Positions 1 to 64,000 of a stretch of DNA of 64,000 nucleotides are shown one piece after another; within the stretch, counting starts at the first letter, position 1, and the number at the start of each line of letters is the position of its first letter. A program made the translations under genes and the position numbers. Below the pieces are notes generated by a model. The model saw only the letters and a program-made list of their open reading frames with translations, had not been told where the DNA came from and ran no database searches. The stretch is taken from contig JAQGDQ010000020.1 of NCBI GenBank assembly GCA_030141605.1, forward strand, positions 954,001 through 1,018,000, read 5' to 3'. The stretch comes from Tubiluchus corallicola (Eukaryota > Priapulida > Priapulimorpha > Priapulimorphida > Tubiluchidae).

Positions 1-266
1 TCTTCTAGACAGGTGAATGTTACACAGTTGTGTGCATTTGTTATACCCTCTCCACAACGAAAAGAATTTAGTCCACTTCTGGTTGCAATGGATAAGCATT
101 TTTCCGCTCAATGAGACTCACTTGCAAAATCACTCGATGAAATTTCCTCCACAGTCACAGTAAATAATAACTGCTAGAGGAGAACTTTGCAAAAAAATTT
201 ACATGCAGGAAAAAACTCAAGTTATTGCATAATACACAAGAAAAACTTTGCCTTTACATATTTTTG

Positions 267-291
267 ATATATATATATATATATATATATA
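267..291. repeat. (AT)n microsatellite
   Basis: An uninterrupted run of alternating A and T of about 25 bases. Confidence 0.9.
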
Positions 292-1546
292 CATACTGTT
301 GATGTAGGCCTATTTTGCCAGAAATTTGACAATTTGACCTATCAAGGCAATAAATATACTCCATATTTATGTAGCTTGGTCATAGATTACAGTGTAAAGT
401 ATGTTACTTCAGCTATTTCGATATAAATAATGTCTTCCTCGGGTGATAGCTAAACTATAATAAGATCAAATTTCTTGTAGGCAGACCTCTAAAAACATAA
501 TTTTTTTAAAATGTTGAAAATGAGTTAAGATTATTTAAAAAACAAAGAAACAATCTTTCAAAAAAATTGCGCTAATTCATGAAATAAGAGAATACTTAAC
601 AGATTAACAAAAAAATTTAAAAACCAAAGTATGAAAAGTACAGCAATGATCTGTTAAAAATAGTCCAGTTCATTTATTGAGACTAGTTACTACATAAGAA
701 AAAAGAAATAACCAAAAACAGCAATTCATCAAACTTGAACCTCTACGGTTTGCAATATATATATATATATGCTAGCACAGGTAGGAAGTGCTTACGGAGA
801 GTTGCTTACTTAAATGATTTAATTTTGCAATGTTTCATTTCAGTCACATTTCGTAATTGGAAACAAATCGCACCTTGACGTACATTATTTACACTAGTGC
901 TGTTAATTGCCCTTCTTAAAACTTTCTTAAGAACATAATTGGATTTTGGCTTACCCAACAAAACACTATCCTTAGGCTTGAGACAGGAATAACTTAAATA
1001 GTAATAATACTATAGTAAAGACGTGTACATCATGAAAGTCCTATCCCATTTACTGTAGACATTGAGGCATAACCATTTATTAGAGTATTGCACCCGCTCT
1101 TATCTGCAGCCAACAACGTAAGTTCTATTGCTCCTAAAGCTAGGTTGGTTAAAGTTGTCGACCACCTAAAAAGCATATACACTCACGTTTTCTAAAAAAA
1201 CTGTTCATAACCAGCAATACACAAAATCTTCGCATAAAAGTCATTATTGCATTGAATGATGCCGTGAGCCAGTGACTCTACGGTCAACGTGTGTGGGCAT
1301 GGACGTCGGCTGGTTGTTGTCCGGGTTACCACAACATTATATTAAACTTTTATGATTCTTTTTCATTTAATATTCGAACAATGAAATTTAAACATTTTGA
1401 AGAATTCATTAGCTTGGTCTGTTGACATAACTGAGGAAAATTAGCTAAGTCCGTGAGTGTAAACCTTAGTCCTGGGCACTCACATTTTTACGTAGTTTCA
1501 TGCCAGAAGACAAAAGGCCTGTTGTTTTTAATTAATTCACTTAATA

Positions 1547-1675
1547 CTGACGATGATGATAATGATGACAATGTTTACGACGATAATGATGAAGACTATG
1601 ATGATGATGGTGGTCGTGGTGGTGGTGGTGGTGGTGCTGGCAGTGGTGGTACTGGTCAGTGTCACCAGTGTGGTA
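1547..1675 (+). repeat. GAT-to-GGT trinucleotide-rich patch
   Basis: The first half is degenerate (GAT)n and the second half is (GGT)n, as if one triplet run graded into another. The frame through it would read poly-Asp then poly-Gly, a product of the triplet period with no flanking coding signal. Confidence 0.8.
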
Positions 1676-3034
1676 ATGAGTAGTTACAATGATCAGTTTC
1701 TTTACCAATTGAGAAATTTTTAATTTTCTTTGAGCTTGAAAGTGATCGCAAAAATCACTTTGCAAAATGGTTTCACCATCTTTATTTAACATAATTTTGC
1801 ATATCTTTGCTATCACTACCATATCTCACATATTTAGTTCTTTCAAGGAGGAATCATGAATAGAAATAATTGTGAGTTTCATATATCATTTAATTAATCC
1901 ATTGTTACTCTCTTGACTTCTCTCAGTTTTATTCAAAAGGCATTTTTCTTGTCTCTTGTCTTCAGAGCCGGTGTAAATTGCACAAGGCCAGCGAGGGCTC
2001 AGAAGTTAAATGACCTGGACCCATTTTCTTCTAAATCTGGCTCTGCTACTTGCCAAAATATTTATGCACAATCATAGTCATGATGATGCAGTGCAGTTAT
2101 GGTCGACAAGCCTTGATTCTTAAGATTTCACAGCAAAAAAATTTCTGAAGCAGCTTAACATTATGAAATCATAATAGATTCACTGCTCAGTAATCTACAC
2201 TGGCTATCACTATGGCAGCAGTTCTCCTCTATCGTAGACTACCGAATTCTGTCAATTTTTTCGATTTTATGTTTTACATCCTCGAAACATACTGTCAACC
2301 GTGAAACATGACACGCGACAAGGAAAGGAAACCATTAATTTAACTGGTGGCTATAGAAATTACACTATTCTATTGTATGGTGATTATGCATAAAATGTAT
2401 AGAAATGTAATTACAAATGTGATTACAGTAGCCTCCACACAACCTAAGAGAGCCAGAAGAATTGTGTTTTTTAATTAATTTAACTGACAAAATAAAAATA
2501 GTTTCTTAGGGCCAACAATGACAGAAGAAAAGTGGAGAGCCAAAAATTCTACATTTAACACACTCTACCCACAACCTAATGCAGACATTATTACACTAAA
2601 TTTCTAGTTATAAACCCAATCTCTGTCTAACATTCATCACTTTCTGTATCCTGCTATTGATCATTACCAATTTTTCATTTCAAATGCTTTTAAATCTAAT
2701 TCCACATCTTCTTCTCCCAATATATTTATAGCTTTCTCACATGTTAGTAAATGTTGTGTTGTTTCATAATTTTATGAATTTTTCACAAAGGACATTTTGG
2801 GTCATCCTTAAACTAATTTTTGAAATTTGTTTTCACTTATCCCTATCTCTCCCTATTTATATCTATTTCATACAACTCACGCTATTTCTTTTATGTTTCA
2901 GTCCAACTCCCAGGAATCTTCTTTTCCAACATTGCTGAAAATACTTTCTTTACATTTCTTTCTTCCTCAGAGAGCCACAACACTCACAGTAACATTAATT
3001 CCTTATAATGTATTCTTTGTCTAATGGGCCAAAA

Positions 3035-4080
3035 ACTTAATAAACCTCAAAAACTTGTTGAACTCATTTGGTTTAAGGTTGCACATGCTATATCTTTCTG
3101 CCATCTTTCTGTTTCGTCCCAGTGTGCTTTATTTTCTTGGCCCCAGGCTTCAGTGTTATGTATTAATGATGGTATCACAACTGATTAAAAAAAAGAATTT
3201 TTATTCTCATACACTCTGTACCAACTTTTTTTCATTACTCAATTACATCAATTCTCTCTTCATATACGACACTTTTTTCCTCTTTTACTTATGCTCAAAG
3301 AGTGGCCTCTCTTTTCTGTAACATAGCTTCCTAAATATTTATATGGCAAGTTTTTTCAAGAAAACTATTTTGTACAAACAAACTTTTTTTTCATTTTGCG
3401 TGTCTGTTTGACTTTGTTCACTGTCATGCATTGTGATTCTGATTTACTAAAATTAATGTCATTTTTGTTAATTCTTCTAGCCTTGTACAGGTTGACACAG
3501 CCTGACAAATGCTATTATCATCAATTAGTCCCAATATTATGTCATCGACATATATTCTAAGGGTTACACCAACTTCACTATTAAATAGTGTTCCTTGTCA
3601 GACTAATTAACTTATCAACTTGAAATTTATCCTTTACTCTCGCTGGTGTATCAACTATTATATCTACACGCTTTTGACAATATGATGATAATTTTATACT
3701 TTTCTTGTAATACTATGGTCCACAGATCTGCTAGACATTCTTCTAATCATAATGTTTGATTTCACAGTTATACTCATCCATTTTTCCACTATATTTTCTC
3801 TGAACTTTATTCAGCATCATTTTTACACTTTGTAATAAATCACTGCCTGCAAACTTCAGCATCTCATTTTCCTAGCCTTGATTTTTGATTAGTTTAGATG
3901 ACTGTTTTACTATCATTCCAATTTCTTCAACCGTAATCGTTTCTATAACTACCTTTTTAAGTCTGTTGATCATTTCAAAATCTGCATAGTGATTTATGAT
4001 CAACTTTTCTTATGAATAACTCTAGGTCTACTCTTAATATTCTTAAATAAAAAATCCTATTTGATGAGCTATCTTAAGAT
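3035..4080 (-). mobile_element. Decayed LINE (non-LTR) reverse transcriptase remnant
   Basis: Read on the minus strand in broken frames, this region gives successive pieces typical of non-LTR reverse transcriptases. They are an NEMLKFAGSDLLQS-like block around 3830-3875, a QGTLF-like block, the catalytic YVDDIILG block at 3529-3552, and a KYLGSYVTEKR-like block around 3301-3350. Stops and frameshifts interrupt it throughout, so it is a fossil. The order of blocks matches a RT read toward lower coordinates. Both ends are uncertain and no target duplication was found. The YxDD and NEML...GSDL matches are seen in the sequence; assignment to a LINE is family knowledge. Confidence 0.75.
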
Positions 4081-4698
4081 TCAGCCACTAATAACCTAAC
4101 ACAGAAAGAAACGAATCATCACTGAAATTTCACAAAAGACTTAAAGAAATAGACATAAAATCAGAATATTTTATCTAATCAATTAAGTGCCACGTCATTT
4201 GCCACCGCCATAACCGCAACTTTTCCAGCCAGAAACATGGTTCCCGAGCGTGTTGGCCCTGTAGTTGAGAAAAGCAAATCTAGGAATTGAACACACTTGG
4301 CTGCTTGCCAACTAACATCAAGCTCATATTGCTGAAGATCACTTATCTTGAATTTTTTGTCCTTGCTTGGAGATTTTCGGTGAAATTTTTAAGATACTTT
4401 AAGTGAAATGTGGTAATGAGTCAGCAAAATGCGTTATTGTTAATAACGACACTGGTGCTGTAAAGCTGGCAGTGCAGATTTTGGTACGTCCATGTCCATG
4501 TTATATTAAAAATTAAAATGTTTTGTTAATTATTCAATCATTTTTTGTTAATAATAAAAAATATTATATTGCCTCTCACAATCAGTCAAGATTTATAGCC
4601 CCCATTAGTGTCGTGGATACGCTCGATCCTCTTCACCACCAGTTGATGTGGTGAGCAAACACATCAATAAAAAAGTGTGTTTGCGAGATCAACAACAA
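4081..4698. other. No gene recognised between two LINE copies
   Basis: No open frame or splice-consistent exon was found. The stretch separates the decayed LINE from the 3' end of the younger minus-strand LINE. Confidence 0.5.
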
Positions 4699-4790
4699 CA
4701 TAGACATAGACATAGACATAGAACATTTATTTTCTCCATTTGTTTGACATGACAAGTTTTTTTAAATATTACTTAATTATAGTAGTGGAG

Positions 4791-4833
4791 CAGGGCAGGG
4801 AAGGACCATAGGGTCATCTAGTCTCCTGCCCTG
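4791..4833 (-). other. Stem-loop in LINE 3' UTR
   Basis: CAGGGCAGG (4791-4799) can pair with CCTGCCCTG (4825-4833), a perfect 9-bp stem around a 25-base loop, close to the 3' end of the minus-strand LINE. Stem-loops near LINE 3' ends serve as reverse-transcriptase recognition sites in several families. That role here is inferred. Confidence 0.5.
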
Positions 4834-5202
4834 TCTTATAATTACATTAGTATATTAAAAGTAAATGGTGAGACTGCGGATAACAAAATCAAATAGGAAA
4901 GAAATAATAATATTAAACAGTATAAATGAAAACAGTATAAGTGAAAACAAAAAATAATAAAGTTAGATGACACCTAAATCTAAACAAAACAATACAATTA
5001 ATACAAGTAATTATGATTATTACATATATTTTCAAATAGGGGCCTTATTGACAGGGGATTTTGACTGTATGGAGAGATAAAATAAGTATCAAAAAAGTGT
5101 AATATAGAAAATTTAAGAGAAAAAGTTAGTATAAGAAAGAGCAACAATTACTTAGGAGATGAGAAAAAAAACACTTGATAGCTTGCTTATTAGTCTTACA
5201 AG

Positions 5203-6462
5203 TTATGTATTACAGGTATATTCATTTAGTAAGAATTTTGTGTATTTTTTGGAAGCAGAAAATAAGCTACCTCCAAAGGTATCTTTTGGCAACGAGTTCC
5301 ATAATTTAACTCCTCGTGATTTTAAGCTATTGAAACCATGTCGGGTAAAAAATCTCTCCACAAAATACTGTTCATTAGAAGCAGCTCTTGTGGAGTAGGA
5401 ATGTATATCAGAAACATTAGTGAAATATTCACTAAAAAGTTCGGGTAATAAACCAGCATTGAATTTATACATAAATTTGAACAACTCAAGATTGTAAATA
5501 TCTCTTACTTTTAAAATTTCTAATTTTACGAACGATGGTGTAGCATTTACTATTTTGTTTTGTTGTGTCTGTATTAATTTTTGAATTGATGCAAAAGCCG
5601 TACCCCATGTTAAGATGGAATATTGTAAATAAGGGAAAACTAACGAATTATATAGAAGTTTCAGAATATATTGGTCAACGTAGTGCCTTACTTTTAAAAT
5701 TATTCCAGTAATTCGACTTAATTTGTATGTTATGTGTTTTATATGTGGTTCCCATGTTAATTTATTATCAATGAGTAGGCCCAAGTATTTGATGTTGTCT
5801 GTTTCTTCAATTTTGTGTTTGTTTATTATAATATGAAATTTTGGATTATTAGCATTGTTAATTTGCTTATTGTTGATTATCATAAATTTGGTTTTTTTGT
5901 AGTTAATTGATAGCTGGTTTGCCCTCATCCACAGGTCTATTTTTTTCATTTCGTCATTAACAGATTTTTGCAAATTATTTATATTGGAGTCAGACATGAA
6001 CAAATTAGTGTCATCGGCAAATATTCGGGTTCGAAAGTTGCTGCATGTGGGAAGATCGTTAATATAAATTAAGAATAGAAGAGGTCCTAAATTAGAGCCT
6101 TGTGGCACTCCACACGATATGTGTTTATAGTCTGATGATACATTGTTAATAGATATGAATTGTTTTCTGTTAGTTAGATATGACTGAATTAGTTGCAAAG
6201 GTAGACCTCTGATGCCATAATGGTTTAATTTGGCTATTAGTATACTATGCTGTACGGTATCAAAAGCTTTTGATAAGTCTAAAAATATTCCGCAATTCAG
6301 TAATTTTTTGTCAGTGTCTAGAGAGATCGTGTCTATTAATTCGGATACAGCAAGGGCAGTTGAATAATTTTTTCTGAAACCAAACTGGTATTTACTTAGG
6401 ATATTACTTTTCACAACAAACTGGTATAATCTAACGGTCAACTTGTTTACGAATCGCACCAA
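5203..6462 (-). pseudogene. LINE reverse transcriptase, C-terminal part (419 codons, open)
   Basis: Encodes the palm and thumb of a non-LTR reverse transcriptase, which copies LINE RNA into DNA at a nicked chromosomal target. Visible blocks in order are QFGFRKNYST, FLDLSKAFDTVQH (first catalytic Asp region), CGVPQGSNLGPLLFLIYIND, and IFADDTNLF carrying the catalytic Asp pair (near 6010-6021). A KYLGLLID-like motif and a C-terminal tail with LWNSLP follow. The frame has no stops, but the protein lacks the endonuclease and N-terminal RT region, so I class it as a truncated copy. It is not part of the PPIP5K gene. Confidence 0.9.
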
Positions 6463-6470
6463 AAAATATC

Positions 6471-8947
6471 TTCTACGTCAACTTGCCGTCACTGTTCACT
6501 CGTCTTTAATTATATTTCTGATTTCAACAGCTCGTTAACATACTTCCTAGTCAATAGTTCAATTTAATTTAATTCACTTTTTTAATTTTTCTATGCTCCA
6601 TTCACTTATATCTTGCACAGATAGGCCCATCTTGTTGATATAAACAGCTTTAGTTTACCTTCAGAATGATGTTCAGTACAGTAGTATCCTTTGCTACCTG
6701 ACTTAAAGAACATTTCAGATCCCCTTTATACAGATTTTTAAAATTTGCTTTATCTGCTTAATATATCAGCTCAATTTATCTGCTTAAATTTTGCTTTGTT
6801 AATGAAATATCAAAAAGTCCATAGTTTGTGGTTCTCATCTTGGATTGTTTACGAAGCTTTCGGTTTATGGATTGCTGATCTGTGTGACTGTGTGAACTCT
6901 GTAAAAATAGTTTGTATGCTCTGATAGGATGTATATTTTTAATTTTGTGACAGAGTGCAATGCAGCAATAGGGAAATACAATGCATAATAAGTTAATATG
7001 ATAAAGCTGGGTAAATTCTTTTTAATTCTAGTCTTGCACTATTCTATTTCATGTTCCTCATTTTCTTGATTAATGAAATCTAATGTGTAGCTCTTATAGC
7101 TCTTGTTAGTGCATTTTCTATTTTAAATGTGAGATCTTTAGTGAATTTTAACATCTTGGCAGTGAAAGGAATATTGACGCAATAAACTGCAAAAATTATA
7201 ATAAAATTCATGCCATGAATTAAAGATACTTTAAAGTAAAAGTCACCTAGTTTGTCTTTCAGAAGTCAAGAGCCTACTTATGTGAAGTCATGGCAAATAG
7301 AAATGCTTATTCTTGTTTCTAATTGAGTGTTTGAACTCTTCAGCACAAATAGAACAAGCATCAACACTGTGCAGTGGTTTGTTATGTAAAACGTATAGAC
7401 TTCAAAATTTTCCCCAGTATTCCAAATCATTTAACAATGAAACAATGAAGTATTGCATTGCATGTCGTTTGCATATGTCAGCTTTTATTAATTGTTGTCA
7501 TTATGCATAGAAGTATTTTGAATTTTGCAACTAGATGGATTGGCCACACAAAAATTCATTGCTTTGAGCAGCAGTTTTTCAAGTGCGGAAAATCAAAGCA
7601 AAGCTGAGCCTTCAGAGGCAATTTTCCCATCTGGACCCTAAGTTTAGTGGCAACAGAGATAAGTCAAAAGTGAAATGCCAATATAGTTTTGTCACAAGAC
7701 AGAGAGGAAAGAAGTTATAAATTAATAAGAAAACAAACATGGTAAATGAGTGGTAGTTATCAGCTACCTACAAAAATCTTTGGCCAGCAGGCAGCTAGTT
7801 TGCAGATTAAGTTCTCGGACTGCTTGTCCTAGCAAGTAGTGAAGCTCTACTGTTGTCAGTACTCTTTTCTATGTTCATTGTGTGCTATTTTGCTTTTTTG
7901 CGCTCTTGTGCCTAAATAAATAATATAATATAGTATTTAATGGTCAAAGAGTTGTTCTGAATAGATTTAGAGATTTTTAGATTTGGATAACAAACTTTTA
8001 TTATTGTTGACAAAAAATTGTAATAAAAATGAGCAATAAAACGAGTGAAAAGTGTCTTAAGAGTGCTCCCATAGGGCTCCAAAATGCCTTCAAATGCAGA
8101 ACCCTTCAAGGAGGACCAATGGGGAACCGGGTCAGCAACATTGTGTATTGTGTCATTATTATCACAATATCAGTACGTTGTTTTAAAATTTTACAGTTCA
8201 AGCTCTGGATTGACGTGAACGTTAACATACATGATTGTGTTATGGTATGAGTATGCATGTCCGCTGTAATGAAATTAGTAAATGAAACCACATTGTAAGC
8301 CCGGAATGGCAAACTGTAAGGTGCCATGTGATTATCAGTAGTTTTTGCTCATGCTGATAAATTGGCAACCATTCTGGATGTTAGGCCTGATATTTTTTAT
8401 GGTTTAATTTTTATTTACCAAAGTACAGTTTTACAATTTTATATAGGTGTTAAAAGTAAACGTGATTTTTCTGTGTAGGTCTCGGAGATTGTTGCAGATT
8501 ATAGTAGATATCAATATCTGTCCATCAATTGGGAAAATCATCATTTCATCATGATAAATTTATTCATTTATACCATTTATTTGTACTCATGAAGTACAGT
8601 CAGTACATCAGTAGAAAATAACAATAGATCCTAAATAATAAATAAAAAGATAAAAAGGAAAATAATACAAATTATAATGTAAATTATTTCGTCACTATTA
8701 CTGTTAGTACAACATAAATTAATATCACTATATTTGCAAAAATTAACTTTAAGTTATTTAAATTTGCAATTTTTTCGAGTGTGTAGTTTAGTACCTAGTA
8801 AAGTTGTAAGCTCTGCCTATTTCTGTAGTTTCCTATAAATAGATAAGTGAAACTGGATACATTTTTTTGGTCAAGATATTACTTTTAATACATTTGTTAT
8901 CCACAACCTCAATTTTCTTACTCTTTTTGTTGGTTTCCATTTCCAAG
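6471..8947. other. No gene recognised; region upstream of first coding exon
   Basis: Only short chance frames are present. A/T-rich sequence at 8565-8700 (with TTTATACCATTTATTT) resembles the 3' end of a minus-strand LINE and is similar to 49430-49650. Promoter elements could not be assigned with confidence. Confidence 0.5.
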
Positions 8948-8952
8948 GTGGT

Positions 8953-62890
<53,938 letters not shown>

Positions 62891-63879
62891 GTAAGGGGAC
62901 CAGCGTGTGGTGACAGAGTGTTTAACAGAGATGAATTTGGGTTTTTTTAACCTGCCTAATAATGTACCCCTCGTTCTGCAGTTACTCCACACTTTTGTTT
63001 GGTGAAACTTGAACGAAGTGGGTTACAATGATAACTTACTTATGATTACATCGTGTTGTTGTAATCTAATTATGCCCGTAAAATTAGCATGTATGATGTA
63101 TCACGTGTGAGCTATCAGAGCTAAGTGAGTCTCTGCTTTGTAAGCATGATCTGTCTAATATAACTAGTTTTCTTTTATGCTTTGCCTAGTGAGGATAGGG
63201 TACTGCTATAAATGGCTTAGTGGATCCGTGAGAAGTGTGTTTGTGTGGGAGAAAGGGGAAACCTTTGATTTGCTTTCCATTAACACAGCTTGAGCACTGG
63301 ATTATTTTGCTGTGTTTTAACACATTTTTTTCCAAGCAATTGTCAGCTGTTATCAAAGGTTGTCAGGTTTTGCATTTCAGCAGCTTTCGATCGGTGGTGC
63401 TAGATTTACCCTACATAATTATGCAACGGGTTGAGTTTTACATTTGTTTACAAGTTGGTAACTGGTCGTAAGTCATGGGAGCATAGTTTACAAGATAAGC
63501 TTGGTTTTTGCATTGAGGTTCTTTTTGCTTCTTACTCTAATCGTGTGTTCAATACAGTCATGTACTCCCGTGATTATGGAGGCAACTTGTTTTTCGAAAG
63601 TTTTTTTTTAGTTTATCGAGAAGCAGTCATCAGTCATCCTAACTGCTCATGTCATCAATGTCACTCAACTAATTGGATAAACATTTATACCATCATACAT
63701 TTATGCCTTAATTGTTTGTATATTAATTAGTTATGTCTTACCTTTCGAAGTTTTAATCACTTTATAAAAATTCTGGCACCAAATTGATTAATCAAACTCA
63801 TTTATGTAACTGAACACTCTCTACTTTTTCCTACGATCATAGCATGTTCTGTGATTGACCCATGTTGATCAGTAATCTA
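62891..63879 (+). other. No exon recognised after exon 28
   Basis: Presumably intron or 3' region of the gene. Short frames at 63235-63471 and 63431-63730 have no recognised motif. Confidence 0.4.
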
Positions 63880-64000
63880 TATTAAGAAGAGAAACGGTCC
63901 CATCATTGATCCTTGTGGGAATCCGTGTATCCTCCTGAATTTAACTGTATCATAAATTTGAACTAAATCTAATGTATATTAAGAAGAGAAACGGTCCCAA
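63880..64000 (-). mobile_element. LINE reverse-transcriptase scrap, cut by window end
   Basis: On the minus strand about 63884-63935 reads GFPQGSMMGPFLFLI, the RT block equivalent to GVPQGSNLGPLLFLI of the LINE at 4.7-6.5 kb. The coding sequence for GPFLFLI is repeated 96 bp away at 63977-63999, so the fragment is duplicated or rearranged. Frames are broken. Confidence 0.7.

Larger units (their letters stand above)
1..3030. other. No gene recognised; upstream or 5' intronic DNA
   Basis: AT-rich sequence with only short chance frames. A pure AT run lies at 267-291 and a shorter one near 756-770. A trinucleotide-rich patch at 1547-1675 is listed separately. I see no exon of the downstream gene here, although an untranslated first exon cannot be excluded by eye. 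Confidence 0.6.
4699..6470 (-). mobile_element. 5'-truncated LINE with open RT segment
   Basis: This minus-strand insertion has its 3' end at low coordinates, marked by a short (TCTATG)n tail (on the element strand) at about 4699-4723. A 3' UTR of about 480 bp follows, then an uninterrupted RT frame at 5203-6462. The endonuclease and the start of the RT are missing, and homology fades near 6445-6470, as in a dead-on-arrival copy. CR1/Jockey-like clades commonly have short tandem 3' tails of this kind. A weak similarity between GTTTGCGAGATC near 4678 and GTTTACGAATC near 6447 could be a decayed target duplication, but it is imperfect. Confidence 0.85.

Noticed and set aside
1453-1683. Asp-rich then Gly-rich 76-codon frame
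   Set aside because: GAT/GGT microsatellite read in frame; no supporting gene context.

Overview
This is a stretch of intron-rich, AT-rich animal nuclear DNA. Short exons (mostly 85-200 bp) with GT...AG borders are separated by introns of 0.1-7.5 kb that carry LINEs, SINE-like and MITE-like elements and many simple or tandem repeats. No bacterial, organellar or viral gene organisation is seen. The LINE types, tRNA-headed SINE-like copies and hairpin MITEs suggest a marine invertebrate, but the phylum cannot be fixed from the sequence alone.

The only host gene I recognise is on the + strand from about 8.9 kb to beyond 62.9 kb. It is an orthologue of the diphosphoinositol pentakisphosphate kinases (PPIP5K / VIP1 / Asp1 family), the bifunctional enzyme of inositol pyrophosphate (IP7/IP8) metabolism. 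I reconstructed 28 exons by joining splice sites that keep one open frame, giving about 1,408 codons without a stop. Exons 1-3 encode an acidic, low-complexity N-terminal extension of about 323 residues. Exons 4-11 encode the ATP-grasp kinase domain. Exons 12-23 encode the histidine-acid-phosphatase-like domain, opening with RHGDRTP. Exons 24-28 encode a Ser/Pro/Arg-rich C-terminal tail. The stop codon was not found and probably lies beyond the window.

Layout: 1-8.9 kb is upstream or 5' intronic DNA with a decayed LINE (about 3.0-4.1 kb, minus) and a 5'-truncated LINE with an open 419-codon reverse transcriptase segment (4.7-6.5 kb, minus). 8.9-26 kb holds exons 1-4 with long introns that contain a Tigger/pogo-like MITE nested between inverted repeats and a small hairpin MITE. 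26-41.5 kb holds exons 5-16, with several minisatellites lying immediately downstream of exons. 41.5-47.8 kb is a 6.3 kb intron with SINE-like and TA-flanked MITE copies. 47.8-57.1 kb holds exons 17-26. 57.6-60.3 kb is a second 5'-truncated LINE (+ strand) with a perfect 12-bp target-site duplication, two frameshifts and a TAAGGTC tail. 61.4-62.9 kb holds the last two exons found. 63.9-64.0 kb has a decayed LINE reverse-transcriptase scrap.

The most unusual structure is a 33-bp-period array starting exactly at the exon 5 / intron 5 border. It repeats the exon end and its 5' splice site about 33 times, giving a field of near-identical splice donors of which only the first keeps the PPIP5K frame open. 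More generally, tandem arrays start close behind the 5' splice sites of exons 1, 2, 5, 12, 13, 14 and 21.
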